Assembly: GCF_014873705.1 (NCBI RefSeq)
Contig: NZ_JADBDS010000006.1
Location: 248,001 to 312,000 of the forward strand
From: Mycobacterium sp. OAS707
GTDB lineage: Bacteria; Actinomycetota; Actinomycetes; Mycobacteriales; Mycobacteriaceae
Direction: 5' to 3'
DNA length: 64,000 bases
This document shows positions 49,826 through 58,554 of this stretch, in pieces. The notes under the pieces were generated by a model. That model saw nothing but the letters and a program-made list of their open reading frames with translations, did no database searches and was not told the DNA's origin. The stretch's first letter is position 1. Each line of letters opens with the position of its first letter. The translations under genes were made by a program, and so were the position numbers.

Positions 49826-50092
49826 ATGTTCACCACGCAAACACTCACAGCGCTTTGGCAGCCGCTTGGGCTGCCGTCCTTCGAGGCGCTCGACTTCAAC
49901 TCCGCCGTCGGATGTATGGAATCCGGTGGCTGGCGCGGCTATTTCGTTGACGCCAGGATCCTCGGCCGCACCCGGTTCGACGCCCGCGTGGCTGTGAGCC
50001 TGCTGGTCGCGGCGGTCACCGCCGCTGCGCTGACCTGGATATTGCTGAACGGGAGGAACCCGATCCATTTCACGGCGCCGCCGCCGGCGTGA
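49826..50092 (+). CDS. Hypothetical single-pass membrane protein (88 aa)
   Basis: Unrecognised. The frame from ATG 49826 gives a soluble N-terminal part with 'TALWQPLGLPSFEALDFNSAVGCMESGGWRG' character and one hydrophobic helix (about 59-80, 'VAVSLLVAAVTAAALTWILL'), then a short Pro-rich end. No clear ribosome site precedes the ATG; an upstream TTG at 49799 would add nine residues. Amino-acid composition is plausible, but an antisense frame overlaps, so existence is uncertain. Divergent from mmpL13. Confidence 0.45.
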   Translation: MFTTQTLTALWQPLGLPSFEALDFNSAVGCMESGGWRGYFVDARILGRTRFDARVAVSLLVAAVTAAALTWILLNGRNPIHFTAPPPA

Positions 50093-50157
50093 GCCCGGAA
50101 CCTACCCCGCAGTAAGAATTGCCACCATTTTCCGAATCGAGACTCAAAGATTCCTTA

Positions 50158-50313
50158 ATGGTGATGGTTACTGTTCAGTACATGTGGATCGACGACACCA
50201 GTGCCGATGTCATCAAGGTTGACTTCGAGGCGCTCTACCACGGCGATGTCCTGGTTGAGGGCGACACCTCGGAGCAGCTCGACGACGAGCACACCCTGCC
50301 AACCGCAGTCTGA
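50158..50313 (+). CDS. Small acidic protein (51 aa)
   Basis: Short frame from ATG 50158 encoding an acidic peptide with beta-strand-like alternation ('VTVQYMWIDDTSADVIKVDFEALYHG'), no signal and no cysteines. It is supported by a terminator hairpin that begins 5 bp after the stop and by normal codon texture. Ribosome site weak. Function unknown. Confidence 0.5.
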   Translation: MVMVTVQYMWIDDTSADVIKVDFEALYHGDVLVEGDTSEQLDDEHTLPTAV

Positions 50314-50318
50314 GTAAT

Positions 50319-50338
50319 CGCGCGCCTCGCGGCGCGCG
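50319..50338 (+). terminator. Compact GC hairpin terminator
   Basis: CGCGCGCC (50319-50326) and GGCGCGCG (50331-50338) form a perfect 8-bp stem with loop TCGC, immediately after the 51-aa gene and before the convergent nitronate monooxygenase gene. Confidence 0.65.
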
Positions 50339-50397
50339 TTCACCCATGACAGTTTGCCCAGTACGGGCGTTTCGTCGATCTTTCGTTTTCTCGGTTT

Positions 50398-51393
50398 CTA
50401 GGCCACGTTCTCTGCAGCCTCAGGCTCGACCATGTCGGCCAGTCGGCCGGTGATCAGCTCCTCGGCCTCGTCCACGATCCGGGCCACCAGCTCCCCGCAC
50501 GTCGGGATGTCGTTGATCAGGCCCATCGACGTGCCGACCGACCAGATGCCCGCATCCAGATCGCCGACCTCGTAGACCTTCACACCGCGCTTGCCCGCGA
50601 CCAGATCCTTGACGTCCTCGAACTGCCCGCCGCGGTTGAGAATCTCGACGACCTCGCGCGACACCGTGTTGCTTGCCACCCGCGCCGTGTTGCGCAGCGG
50701 ACGGAAGATCAGCTCGGTGTCCAGCTCGCTGCCCGCGACGATCGCCTCCTTGACGTTCTGATGAATCGCCGATTCCACGGTGCACATGAACCGTGAGCCC
50801 ATGTTGATGCCGTCGGCGCCCAATGCCAGTGCGGCCACCAGGCCGCGCGCATCGGCGAAGCCGCCGGAGGCGATCATCGGAATGTCGATCTTGGTCGACG
50901 CCGCGGGGATCAGCACCAGGCCAGGGATGTCGTCCTCGCCGGGATGCCCGGCGCACTCGAATCCGTCGATGCTGATGCCGTCGACGCCGAGGCTCTGGGC
51001 CTTGACCGCGTGCCGCACCGAGGTGCACTTGTGCAGCACCTTGATCCCGTTGTCGTGAAACATCGGCAGATGCGGCGCGGGGTTCGAGCCTGCCGTCTCG
51101 ACGATCTTGATTCCGGCGTCGACGATCACCTGCCGATACTCGTCATACGGCGGCGGGTTGATCGTCGGCAGGATGGTCAGGTTCACGCCGAACGGCTTAT
51201 CCGTCAGATCGCGACACCTGGCGATCTCGTTGGCCAGGTCCGCGGGCGTCGGCTGCGTCAGCGCGGTGATGAAACCGAGCGCACCCGCATTGGCAACGGC
51301 GGCAACAAGTTCCGCGCGACCGACCCACTGCATACCGCCCTGGACGATCGGATGCTCGATGCCGAACGTCTCGGTGAACTTCGTCGTGATCAT
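50398..51393 (-). CDS. Nitronate monooxygenase (2-nitropropane dioxygenase family)
   Basis: 331-residue FMN-dependent TIM-barrel enzyme. 'PIVQGGMQWVGRAELVAAVANAGALGFI' (about 15-42) and 'DGFECAGHPGEDD' with the family His, 'IASGGFADARGLVAALALGADGINMGSRF' and a phosphate-gripping Gly/Ser loop are all present. It oxidises nitronates such as propionate-3-nitronate, or acts as an enoyl reductase-like flavoprotein in lipid operons. ATG overlaps the upstream SDR stop by 4 bp, so it is the second gene of an SDR-NMO pair, perhaps with mcr upstream. Confidence 0.9.
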   Translation of the reverse strand: MITTKFTETFGIEHPIVQGGMQWVGRAELVAAVANAGALGFITALTQPTPADLANEIARCRDLTDKPFGVNLTILPTINPPPYDEYRQVIVDAGIKIVETAGSNPAPHLPMFHDNGIKVLHKCTSVRHAVKAQSLGVDGISIDGFECAGHPGEDDIPGLVLIPAASTKIDIPMIASGGFADARGLVAALALGADGINMGSRFMCTVESAIHQNVKEAIVAGSELDTELIFRPLRNTARVASNTVSREVVEILNRGGQFEDVKDLVAGKRGVKVYEVGDLDAGIWSVGTSMGLINDIPTCGELVARIVDEAEELITGRLADMVEPEAAENVA

Positions 51394-52142
51394 CGCGGCG
51401 CCATCCGGATTGCGCCGTCCAGACGGATCACCTCACCGTTGAGCATCGGGTTCTCGACGATGTGCACGGCCAGCGCGCCGTACTCGTCGGGATCACCCAG
51501 GCGGGCCGGATGCGGCACCTGCTTGCCAAGCGACTGCTGCGCCTCTTCGGGCAGCGAGCCCAGCAGCGGGGTCTTGAACAGGCCGGGCGCGATCGTGACG
51601 ACGCGGATCAGCTCGCGCGACAGGTCCCGGGCGATCGGCAGTGTCATGCCGACGACGCCGCCCTTGGATGCGGAGTACGCGGCTTGGCCGATCTGTCCTT
51701 CGAACGCCGCGACGGACGCGGTGTTGATGATGACGCCACGCTCGCCGTCGATCGGTTCGGTCTTCGCGATGCGCTCGGCGGACAGCCGAAGCACGTTGAA
51801 CGTGCCGATCAGGTTGACCTCGACGACCTTCTTGAACGCGTCGAGCGGAAACGGCCCGTCCTTGGACAACGTCTTGGCCGCGTTGCCGATACCGGCGCAG
51901 TTGACGTTGATGCGCAGCGGGCCGATCTTCTCGGCGGCGTCCAGTGCTGCGGACACCGCTTCGGGATCGGTCACGTTGGTCTCCACGAACTGGGCGCGAT
52001 CGCCGAGTTGCTTCACCGCGTCCTCACCACGCAGGTCGATGACGACCACGGATGCGCCCCGGTCGAGCAGTCGCTTGGTGGTCGCCAGGCCGAGACCCGA
52101 GGCTCCCCCGGTGACAACCGCTACGGCGTCTTTGATCTCCAC
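51390..52142 (-). CDS. Short-chain dehydrogenase, 3-hydroxyacyl-CoA dehydrogenase type 2 (Rv1144-like)
   Basis: 250-residue classical SDR. NAD site 'VVTGGASGLGLATT' (about 9-22), 'NVNCAGIG' (NAG motif), catalytic Ser in 'INTASVAAFEGQ' and Tyr-x3-Lys in 'AAYSASKGGV'. 'PGLFKTPLLGSLPEE' is typical of HSD10/type-2 hydroxyacyl-CoA dehydrogenases, consistent with the position of Rv1144 next to mcr. Likely oxidises branched or straight 3-hydroxyacyl-CoA. GTG start 18 bp after mcr, so part of the same unit. Confidence 0.9.
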   Translation of the reverse strand: MEIKDAVAVVTGGASGLGLATTKRLLDRGASVVVIDLRGEDAVKQLGDRAQFVETNVTDPEAVSAALDAAEKIGPLRINVNCAGIGNAAKTLSKDGPFPLDAFKKVVEVNLIGTFNVLRLSAERIAKTEPIDGERGVIINTASVAAFEGQIGQAAYSASKGGVVGMTLPIARDLSRELIRVVTIAPGLFKTPLLGSLPEEAQQSLGKQVPHPARLGDPDEYGALAVHIVENPMLNGEVIRLDGAIRMAPR

Positions 52143-52160
52143 TGATTGCGTTCCTTTCCT

Positions 52161-53255
52161 CTACTGCCAGTCGCGCAGGACGGCGTCGGTGTCGGCACCG
52201 GGTACTCCCGGCGCTTTCGGTTGGTCGGGCACAGTGCGCGAAAACCGCGGCGCCGGTGCGGGATACAGAAAGCCGTTCTCGCGGTAGAACGTGTCGCGCT
52301 CGGTGTTGTGCGGTTCGGTTTCGACTTCGCCGAACGACAGCACGGGCGCGACGCAGGCGTCGCTGTCGGCGAACACCTTGGCCCAATGGTCGCGATCCTG
52401 CGACGCGAACACCTCAGTCAGCTTGGCGCGCAACTCGGGCCAGCGGCTCATGTCGTTTTGCGGGGGCAGGTCAGCGGCGTCGAGCCCGAGCTTGTCGAGC
52501 AGCTCGGCGAAGAACTGCGGCTCGATGCTTCCGACCGAGACATAGCGACCGTCGGCGCAGGTGTAGGTGTCGTAATACGGAGCGCCGGTGTCGAGCATGT
52601 TGACACCGCGCTCGTCGCTCCACATGCCCATCCCGCGGAACGCCCACATCATCGTCGAGAGCACGCTCGAGCCGTCGACCATCGCCGCGTCGATGACCTG
52701 TCCCTTGCCGGAGCGCTCGCGCTCCCAGAGCGCCGACAGAATGCCGACGACGAGAAACATTGAGCCACCGCCGAAATCACCGACGAGGTTCAGCGGCGGA
52801 ACCGGTCGTTCGCCTGCGCGGCCGACCGCGTGCAGCACACCGTTGAGCGAGATGTAGTTGATGTCGTGGCCGGCCTGTTGACTGCGGGGGCCGGTCTGAC
52901 CCCAGCCGGTCATCCGGCCGTAGATCAGTTTGTCGTTGACCTTCGCGCAGTCCTGCGGGCCGAGCCCGAGTCGCTCGGTGACACCAGGCCGGAAGCCTTC
53001 GATCAGCACGTCGGCCTTGGCCACCAGCTGCAGTACGAACTCGCGACCCTTGTCGCTCTTCAGGTCGGCCGTGACCGAGCGCCGGTTGCGCAACAGATAG
53101 TCGCGCCCGGGTTCGGTCGCCGGCCCTGGCCCCTTGCCGGGACGCTCGACGCGGACGACGTCGGCGCCGAGGTCGCCCAGCAGCATCGCAGCGTGTGGGC
53201 CTGGGCCGATGCCGGCCAATTCGACGACTCGCAGTCCGTGCAGTGGTCCAGCCAT
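52161..53255 (-). CDS. mcr: Alpha-methylacyl-CoA racemase MCR
   Basis: 364-residue CoA-transferase III-family enzyme that interconverts (2R)- and (2S)-methylacyl-CoA, needed for beta-oxidation of branched chains such as the cholesterol side chain. The match to the characterised M. tuberculosis MCR is close. Catalytic His is in 'QQAGHDINYISLNG', catalytic Asp in 'NLVGDFGGGSM', CoA-site Arg/Asp near 'LRNRRSVTADLKSD'. ATG 53255 aligns with the known start. Neighbouring SDR and enoyl-CoA hydratase fit the same pathway. Confidence 0.95.
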   Translation of the reverse strand: MAGPLHGLRVVELAGIGPGPHAAMLLGDLGADVVRVERPGKGPGPATEPGRDYLLRNRRSVTADLKSDKGREFVLQLVAKADVLIEGFRPGVTERLGLGPQDCAKVNDKLIYGRMTGWGQTGPRSQQAGHDINYISLNGVLHAVGRAGERPVPPLNLVGDFGGGSMFLVVGILSALWERERSGKGQVIDAAMVDGSSVLSTMMWAFRGMGMWSDERGVNMLDTGAPYYDTYTCADGRYVSVGSIEPQFFAELLDKLGLDAADLPPQNDMSRWPELRAKLTEVFASQDRDHWAKVFADSDACVAPVLSFGEVETEPHNTERDTFYRENGFLYPAPAPRFSRTVPDQPKAPGVPGADTDAVLRDWQ

Positions 53256-53333
53256 GTCCAAACCCGCCCTCCGTTAGGTGACCGCGACATAGCTTACTTG
53301 TATAACCATGTGGCCCGACCTAGGGTGCCTGGT

Positions 53334-54155
53334 ATGACGACAACGGACTCCCGCGCGGGCGTGTACACGAGCATCGACGACCTTTCCGTCGAGCTTGCCG
53401 ACGGTGTGCTGTCGGTGACGCTGAACCGTCCGGACAGCCTGAACTCGCTGACCGCGGCGATGCTCGCGGGCATCGGCGATGCGCTGGAGCAGGCGGCGGA
53501 CGACCCGCGGGTGCGCGTGGTGCGCCTCGGCGGAGCGGGCCGCGGTTTCTCGTCGGGCGCAGGGATCAGCGAAGAAGACCACGCGAATCCAGGTGCTGCA
53601 GGCACGCCGGCCGATGTGCTCGACGCCGCAAATCGGGCGGTCCGCTCGATCGTGGCGTTGCCGCAACCGGTGGTCGCGGTCGTGCAGGGGCCGGCGGCAG
53701 GGGTCGGCGCGTCGCTGGCGTTGGCATCGGACATCGTATTGGCTTCGGAGAAAGCATTTTTCATGCTGGCGTTCACGAAGATCGGGCTGATGCCCGACGG
53801 TGGTGCTTCGGCGTTGATCGCCGCGGCGGTCGGGCGGATCAGGGCGATGCGCATGGCATTGCTGGCCGAACGGATTTCAGCGGCGGAGGCGTTCGACTGG
53901 GGCCTGGTCACGGCGGTGTATCCGGCCGACGAGTTCGATGCCGAGGTCGCCAAGGTGATCTCGAAGCTGGTGTCAGGACCCGCGGTGGCGCTGCGCAAGA
54001 CCAAGGACGCGATCAACGCCGCGACGCTGGTGGAGTTGGAGGCAGCGCTGGAACGCGAGAAGCGGGGCCAGTTGGTGCTGCTCGAGTCCGCGGACTTCCG
54101 CGAGGGCACCCGGGCCTTTCAGCAGCGTCGGGCGGCGACCTTCACCGACTCCTGA
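53334..54155 (+). CDS. Enoyl-CoA hydratase/isomerase (EchA type)
   Basis: 273-residue crotonase-fold protein. 'VTLNRPDSLNSLTAAML' (about 25-41), oxyanion-hole segments 'GRGFSSGAGISE' (about 67-78) and 'GPAAGVGASLALASDIVLAS' (about 112-131), and 'FTKIGLMPDGGAS' are typical. Where hydratases have two Glu, 'KIGLMPDGGASAL' has Asp, so it may be an isomerase or a divergent hydratase. Position corresponds to echA10/echA11 (Rv1142c/Rv1141c). Divergent from mcr by 78 bp. ATG chosen by position; the frame extends far upstream only as antisense to mcr. Confidence 0.9.
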   Translation: MTTTDSRAGVYTSIDDLSVELADGVLSVTLNRPDSLNSLTAAMLAGIGDALEQAADDPRVRVVRLGGAGRGFSSGAGISEEDHANPGAAGTPADVLDAANRAVRSIVALPQPVVAVVQGPAAGVGASLALASDIVLASEKAFFMLAFTKIGLMPDGGASALIAAAVGRIRAMRMALLAERISAAEAFDWGLVTAVYPADEFDAEVAKVISKLVSGPAVALRKTKDAINAATLVELEAALEREKRGQLVLLESADFREGTRAFQQRRAATFTDS

Positions 54156-54265
54156 GCGGCTCGCAAAAACTGCTCGACAGAAAACTGTGGGAATCGCCGG
54201 CAGCGCGTGCTCCTACGAGGTGAACGCAGCCCACCCGGGGCTGCGACGCACCTCAAGGAGTAGTC

Positions 54266-54625
54266 ATGACCAGCAACGACACCCGCCGCCGGTGGCTTCG
54301 ACTCGCGTCCGTATCGCTATTCGCGGCGGCGTTCGGCATCAGTTCCGCGGCGACGGCGCATGCCGTCGACAACAACCAAGGTCAAGGCGCGTTCCTAGCG
54401 TGCTACAAGGAGATGATCTCGCACGCCCCGCACGATCCGCCGACACAGGACGACGCCGACAGCGCCACCCACGACTGCTGCCTCACCACCGGTGGGTCGT
54501 GGAGCACGAGCGACTATCACCACGGCTTCTGCATCTGGCCGCCGGCCGATTCCGATTCCGGTCGCACACCTCGTCCCGGAGCGATCATCGTCACCCACCC
54601 AGACCTGGGGCGGCTCGCCTACTAG
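54266..54625 (+). CDS. Cys-rich secreted protein, type A (119 aa)
   Basis: Exported protein of unknown function, paralogous in layout to the one at 4925. Residues 1-33 are a signal peptide with three Arg before the core ('RRRWLRLASVSLFAAAFG', cleavage 'ATAHA-V'). The mature part has Cys46, the pair Cys71-Cys72 in 'CCLTTGG' and Cys89, with Trp79, Tyr84 and His85/86 between. Two intramolecular disulfides are likely. ATG follows aaggag. A small hairpin (GCAGCCC/GGGCTGC, 54226-54244) lies upstream. Followed by an MFS gene 44 bp on. Confidence 0.75.
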   Translation: MTSNDTRRRWLRLASVSLFAAAFGISSAATAHAVDNNQGQGAFLACYKEMISHAPHDPPTQDDADSATHDCCLTTGGSWSTSDYHHGFCIWPPADSDSGRTPRPGAIIVTHPDLGRLAY

Positions 54626-54669
54626 CCGAAATTCGGTGGACTGGAGCATCGTCGCTCCGCGACCATCTC

Positions 54670-55953
54670 ATGGTGAGTACGCAATTCGAGATCGAACAGC
54701 CGGTGGTCGACGCCGGCGGCTGGCGCGTGCTCGCACCCTTCAGATTCCGCGAGTACCGCCTGCTGATCGCCGCGGTGTCGTTGTCGATCTTCGCCGAAGG
54801 CATGTGGGCCGTCGTGATGGCGTTGCAGGTCATCGAACTCGACAACGACCCCGCGTCGCTGTCGCTGGTCGCCACCTGCCTTGGCGCAGGCCTTGTCACG
54901 TTCGTGTTGGTCGGCGGGCTGGCAGCTGACCGAATCAGTCAGCGCGCCATCATCATTGCCGTCGAGACGGTCAACGTGATCGCGGTGTCGACCGCCGCAG
55001 TCCTCGGACTCACCGGCGCGCTGAGGATCTGGCATATGGCGGTGGCTGCCGCTGCGCTCGGCATCGCGGCGGCGTTCTTCTTCCCCGCCTACAGCGCGAT
55101 CCTGCCCAGGATCCTGCCCGCCGAACAGTTGCTCGCCGCCAACGGTGTCGAAGGTGTCGTGCGTCCGGTGTTTCAGCGCGCCGTTGGGCCCGCGATCGCC
55201 GGCCTCGTCGTCGGCGCGACATTCCCTTCGTTGGGCGCCGTCGTGGTCGCGGCATTGTTCGCGATCGGCTTGACATTGCTGGTGGCCACCAGACCAGCGG
55301 TGAAAGCGGCTGTGCACCAACCGGATCGGCCTCACCTGCTGCGTGACCTTCGCGAGGGCTTCGTGTTCATGGTCCGCACGCCGTGGCTGTTGTGGACGCT
55401 GCTGTTCGCGAGCATGTTCGTGCTCGTGGTGCTCGGCCCGATCGAAGTGCTGCTGCCCTTCATCGCCAAGCAACGCTTCGAGGACGGCGCCCGCACGTTC
55501 GGCTTCATTTTGGCGTTCTTCGGCGTCGGCAGCGCATTGGGAGCGCTCGCGGTTTCGTCGCGACGACTGCCGCGGCGCTATCTCTCGGTGATGATGACGA
55601 TGTGGAGCGTCGGCTCGATACCACTCGTGATCGTCGGGATCACCTCGTCGTTCCCGTTGATGGCAGCGGCGACGTTCGTCATCGGTGTCACTGACGGCGC
55701 AGGCATGGTCATCTGGGGCACGCTGCTGCAGCGGCGCGTCCCGACGGAGATGCTGGGCCGCGTGTCGAGCCTGGACTTCTTCGTGTCGCTGGCGTTCATG
55801 CCGGTGTCGTTCGCGATCGTCGGTCCGCTGTCGAAAGTCGTTTCCATGCAAACGATCTTCTTGGTGGCCGGGGTCATGCCGGTGGTGCTCGCGGCCGTCG
55901 CCATGCATGCGGCTCGGATGCGCCGCGATGAGGTGGCCCACCCGCTGCGCTAG
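54670..55953 (+). CDS. MFS transporter, EntS/Tap-like exporter group
   Basis: 427-residue, 12-helix major-facilitator protein with 'GGLAADRISQRAIIIAVE' (motif A position, about 78-95), 'AYSAILPRILPAEQLLAANGVEG' (about 136-158) and 'RVPTEMLGRVSSLDFFVS' (about 357-374), patterns of the MFS_3/EntS group that exports siderophores or drugs. ATG 54670 (or GTG 54673). Stops in a CTAG shared with the convergent CPBP gene. Confidence 0.88.
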   Translation: MVSTQFEIEQPVVDAGGWRVLAPFRFREYRLLIAAVSLSIFAEGMWAVVMALQVIELDNDPASLSLVATCLGAGLVTFVLVGGLAADRISQRAIIIAVETVNVIAVSTAAVLGLTGALRIWHMAVAAAALGIAAAFFFPAYSAILPRILPAEQLLAANGVEGVVRPVFQRAVGPAIAGLVVGATFPSLGAVVVAALFAIGLTLLVATRPAVKAAVHQPDRPHLLRDLREGFVFMVRTPWLLWTLLFASMFVLVVLGPIEVLLPFIAKQRFEDGARTFGFILAFFGVGSALGALAVSSRRLPRRYLSVMMTMWSVGSIPLVIVGITSSFPLMAAATFVIGVTDGAGMVIWGTLLQRRVPTEMLGRVSSLDFFVSLAFMPVSFAIVGPLSKVVSMQTIFLVAGVMPVVLAAVAMHAARMRRDEVAHPLR

Positions 55954-56669
55954 ACGCCGAAAATCGGGGGTAATGCGAGCACCATGACCAGACCCCAGAA
56001 GAAGTGGATCAGCATGGGAGCGAGTACACCGCCGGTGATGCGGCGGGCGCATGCGCACACCGCACCAAGTATCACAGCGGCGAAGCCGAGCATCGGATTA
56101 CTGGTGGTCGCTGTCGTGATCACGTAGATGACCGTCGAGATCACCACCGGATAGGCCTTGCCCAACGCGGTGTACAGGGCACCACGGAAGAACATCTCTT
56201 CCGTGATTCCGTTGATCACGGTGATGAACACGACCAACGCCAGCGGGCCATAACGGGCGAATTCCAGTACCTGCGTGATGTATTCGCGTACGCCGGGAAT
56301 CTCACGCGCGATCAGGCCGCCGATAAGGAAAGCGCCGCCCAACAGCAAGCCCACCGCTGCGCCGGTGATCAGCGGACGTTGGTTGCGCCCGCGGAATCGG
56401 ATACAGCCGAGATGCAGGGGTCCCGAAAGCAGCGCGCCCACCGCCCAAACTGCCGCCAGCGCGAGCGTCAACCAGTAGAACGACTCGTCCCCCGGCCGCC
56501 GTGTGAGCGAATATCCAAGCAGCGCAGCACCGATGACGAGGACGATCGCGACGACGATCCGGCGCCGCCGCACGACCGCAGGCGGTTCGTGGTGCGGGAC
56601 TGGACAGGCACCCACAATGTCCTTCACCTCGGCGAGCCAACCGGGCCGAGTGGCGGTGGATTGAGTCAT
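55950..56669 (-). CDS. CPBP-family intramembrane metalloprotease (Rce1/AbiF-like)
   Basis: 239-residue membrane protein with about seven hydrophobic helices. The CPBP motif 1 'GITEEMFFRGALYTAL' (about 152-167, EExxxR) and later His-containing motif 'MLIHFFWGL' are intact. The central Asn/His motif 2 is less clear. CPBP proteins are CAAX-protease relatives that process peptides or act in bacteriocin self-immunity. ATG 56669 is 2 bp after the stop of the upstream NAD-binding gene, so they form an operon. Confidence 0.88.
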   Translation of the reverse strand: MTQSTATRPGWLAEVKDIVGACPVPHHEPPAVVRRRRIVVAIVLVIGAALLGYSLTRRPGDESFYWLTLALAAVWAVGALLSGPLHLGCIRFRGRNQRPLITGAAVGLLLGGAFLIGGLIAREIPGVREYITQVLEFARYGPLALVVFITVINGITEEMFFRGALYTALGKAYPVVISTVIYVITTATTSNPMLGFAAVILGAVCACARRITGGVLAPMLIHFFWGLVMVLALPPIFGV

Positions 56670-56671
56670 TC

Positions 56672-57814
56672 TCAACCCGCCTTCGGCGCGAGGTTGATCA
56701 CCGTGTCGAGCCCGGTGCGCACTGCGCCCGCGACCGGTCCCGGCACAAGCCCGAGCAGCCCGAGCGCGGGCCACATGATCGACGGCGTAATCGCCTGCGC
56801 CAGTTGCCGAATGCGGGCCGTGTCGCCGCCGGCCCACGACGGGTCGGAGTCGGCGAGGTGATGCGGATCGGCGAGATCATTGACCGGTCGCGCCCGATCA
56901 CTGGACAACGAACGAGCTATCGCGTCGTCGATGCCCACCAGTCCACCCGGCGGGTCGGGCACCACATCGCGCAGTCGTGCGTCCGACGCCATCATCGGAT
57001 AGTCAAGGGACTCAACCAGATCCGATGCCAGGCCGCCGGGGACCGGTAGCACGGCCGCCGTCATCCAGGACACCACACCGGTGTCGACCATGGGTACCGG
57101 CAGCTCCGCGCGCCAGTGGCCGGAAATCCGCGCATAGGTACGCAGCAATTCACTGTAGGACGTCGTCTCGGGGCCGAAGATGTCATAGGCACCGGCGGGT
57201 ACTCGCGCAGAGTCAGCCGCAGCGACGAGGTAATACAGCACATCGCGGATCGAGATCGGGTCCATCGGGTTCGCCGACCACGCGGGCATCGGAATCAGCA
57301 CGAACCGGTCGCTGACGTAACGGAGCATCTCGAACGACGTCGATCCCGCCCCGATGATCATCGCCGCGCCCAGCCACACCACATCGGGTCCGCCGTCGAC
57401 GCTCAACGCGTGCGCCACCTCGGCGCGGCTGGTCAGGTGTTCGGAGAGTTCGTCGTCATCTGGGACGAAGCCGCCCAGATACACGATGCGCCGCACCCCG
57501 GCGTCCTTCGCAGCGTTGGCGACGTTGGCCGCGGCGCGGTTGTCGGCCTCGCGGAAGTCGGGTTGGCCGATGCCGTGCACCAGGTAGTAGAGGACATCGA
57601 CGGCACCGGCATCGGCGAACGCCTGCTTGGCCGACTCTTCGTCGTGCGCGTCGAGCGTCACGCCCGTGACCTGGTCATGCCAGCCGAAGTTCACCAGCCG
57701 ATCGGGGTTCCGGGTGGCGGCGATCACATCATGGCCCTCGTCCAGCAGCGCACTGACCAGCCGGGAGCCGACGTAACCGGTCGCACCGGTAACCAGAGTT
57801 CGCACGGGAGTCAC
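56672..57814 (-). CDS. NAD(P)-binding SDR-like protein (YbjT/NmrA type)
   Basis: 380-residue atypical SDR. Rossmann motif 'LVTGATGYVGSRLV' (about 7-20), 'YYLVHGIG' and 'RIVYLGGFVPDDDE' in the middle, and 'GPDVVWLGAAMIIGAGSTSFEML' as substrate region. There is no clear Tyr-x3-Lys, as in NmrA/YbjT proteins. The C-terminal 60 residues are partly hydrophobic and specific to this family. Function unknown, perhaps an epimerase or redox sensor. GTG start. Confidence 0.82.
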   Translation of the reverse strand: MTPVRTLVTGATGYVGSRLVSALLDEGHDVIAATRNPDRLVNFGWHDQVTGVTLDAHDEESAKQAFADAGAVDVLYYLVHGIGQPDFREADNRAAANVANAAKDAGVRRIVYLGGFVPDDDELSEHLTSRAEVAHALSVDGGPDVVWLGAAMIIGAGSTSFEMLRYVSDRFVLIPMPAWSANPMDPISIRDVLYYLVAAADSARVPAGAYDIFGPETTSYSELLRTYARISGHWRAELPVPMVDTGVVSWMTAAVLPVPGGLASDLVESLDYPMMASDARLRDVVPDPPGGLVGIDDAIARSLSSDRARPVNDLADPHHLADSDPSWAGGDTARIRQLAQAITPSIMWPALGLLGLVPGPVAGAVRTGLDTVINLAPKAG

Positions 57815-57852
57815 CGTACGGAGGTACCCGCAGCTGTCGATTCGGAATCAAA

Positions 57853-58464
57853 TTATCGGCGGCGGCCACGCACGAAAACCCCGGCAGTAATCGCCGAAAT
57901 CGCGGCATCGACAGCGCGCTCAGCATCTCTTGCGGTGAGAGGCCTTGTGCTGGTGAGGAATTGATAGTAGAGCGGCGCCGAGACCTGCCGAATCGCGGCG
58001 GCCGCATCCGTCCCCTCCGGCGCTTCACCGCGCGCCACCGCGTCGTCGACGCAAACCGACCACTCGGCGACCCGACGGTCATAGAACGTCGACAGCGCGG
58101 CCGCAGTGCGGTCATCGCAGCTCGACGCCGCGATCATCGCCTTGAACAGGCGGCCCTGCCGCGGGTTCGCCAGAGTCCGCCGCACGAGGGCGGCGTTCGC
58201 CCGCAGGTCACCCCGCAGCGATCCGGTGTCGGCACGCGGCAGCGACTGAGCGGCCATGTCGCACAGCAGATCGGTGACGAGCCCGGGCACTGATCCCCAC
58301 CGCCGGTACACCGTCGACTTGCCGACCCCCGACCGCTCGGCGACGGCCGTCAATTCCAGGCCGTGTAAACCGGACTCAACCAGCATGTCGCCGGCCGCAC
58401 GCAGCACGGCAGTCCGCACGGCGGCCGTTCGTCCGCCCGGCCGCAGCGAGCCCGGGGTGCTCAT
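57853..58464 (-). CDS. TetR-family regulator
   Basis: 203-residue TetR protein: HTH at about 17-64 ('LELTAVAERSGVGKSTVYRRWGSVPGLV'), C-terminal domain of the TetR_C type. ATG 58464. Divergent from the aldo-keto reductase with 90 bp between, which contain TAACG-N12-CGTTA. It may also run on into the NAD-binding gene 38 bp downstream. Confidence 0.88.
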   Translation of the reverse strand: MSTPGSLRPGGRTAAVRTAVLRAAGDMLVESGLHGLELTAVAERSGVGKSTVYRRWGSVPGLVTDLLCDMAAQSLPRADTGSLRGDLRANAALVRRTLANPRQGRLFKAMIAASSCDDRTAAALSTFYDRRVAEWSVCVDDAVARGEAPEGTDAAAAIRQVSAPLYYQFLTSTRPLTARDAERAVDAAISAITAGVFVRGRRR

Positions 58465-58475
58465 GCCATCGATAT

Positions 58476-58497
58476 TAACGGGAATAGAGTTTCGTTA
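58476..58497. promoter_or_regulatory. Operator-like repeat between tetR and aldo-keto reductase genes
   Basis: TAACG (58476-58480) and CGTTA (58493-58497) are inverted with a 12-bp spacer, 11 bp from the tetR start. Arm sequence and placement resemble the site at 36268-36290 before the other TetR gene. Confidence 0.4.
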
Positions 58498-58554
58498 GTC
58501 GAGGTTGGCGGGAGGCGAGGACTAATGAGACTGGATTCCTATTAAGGAGAGATC

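Noticed and set aside
49760..50068. 102-codon minus-strand frame upstream of mmpL13
   Set aside because: No ribosome site, covers the probable mmpL13 promoter/operator, and its translation is less protein-like than the plus-strand frame.
54187..54669. Upstream extension of the MFS gene through the Cys-rich secreted gene
   Set aside because: Different frame from the secreted protein, Arg/His-rich, and contains no helix before the ATG at 54670.
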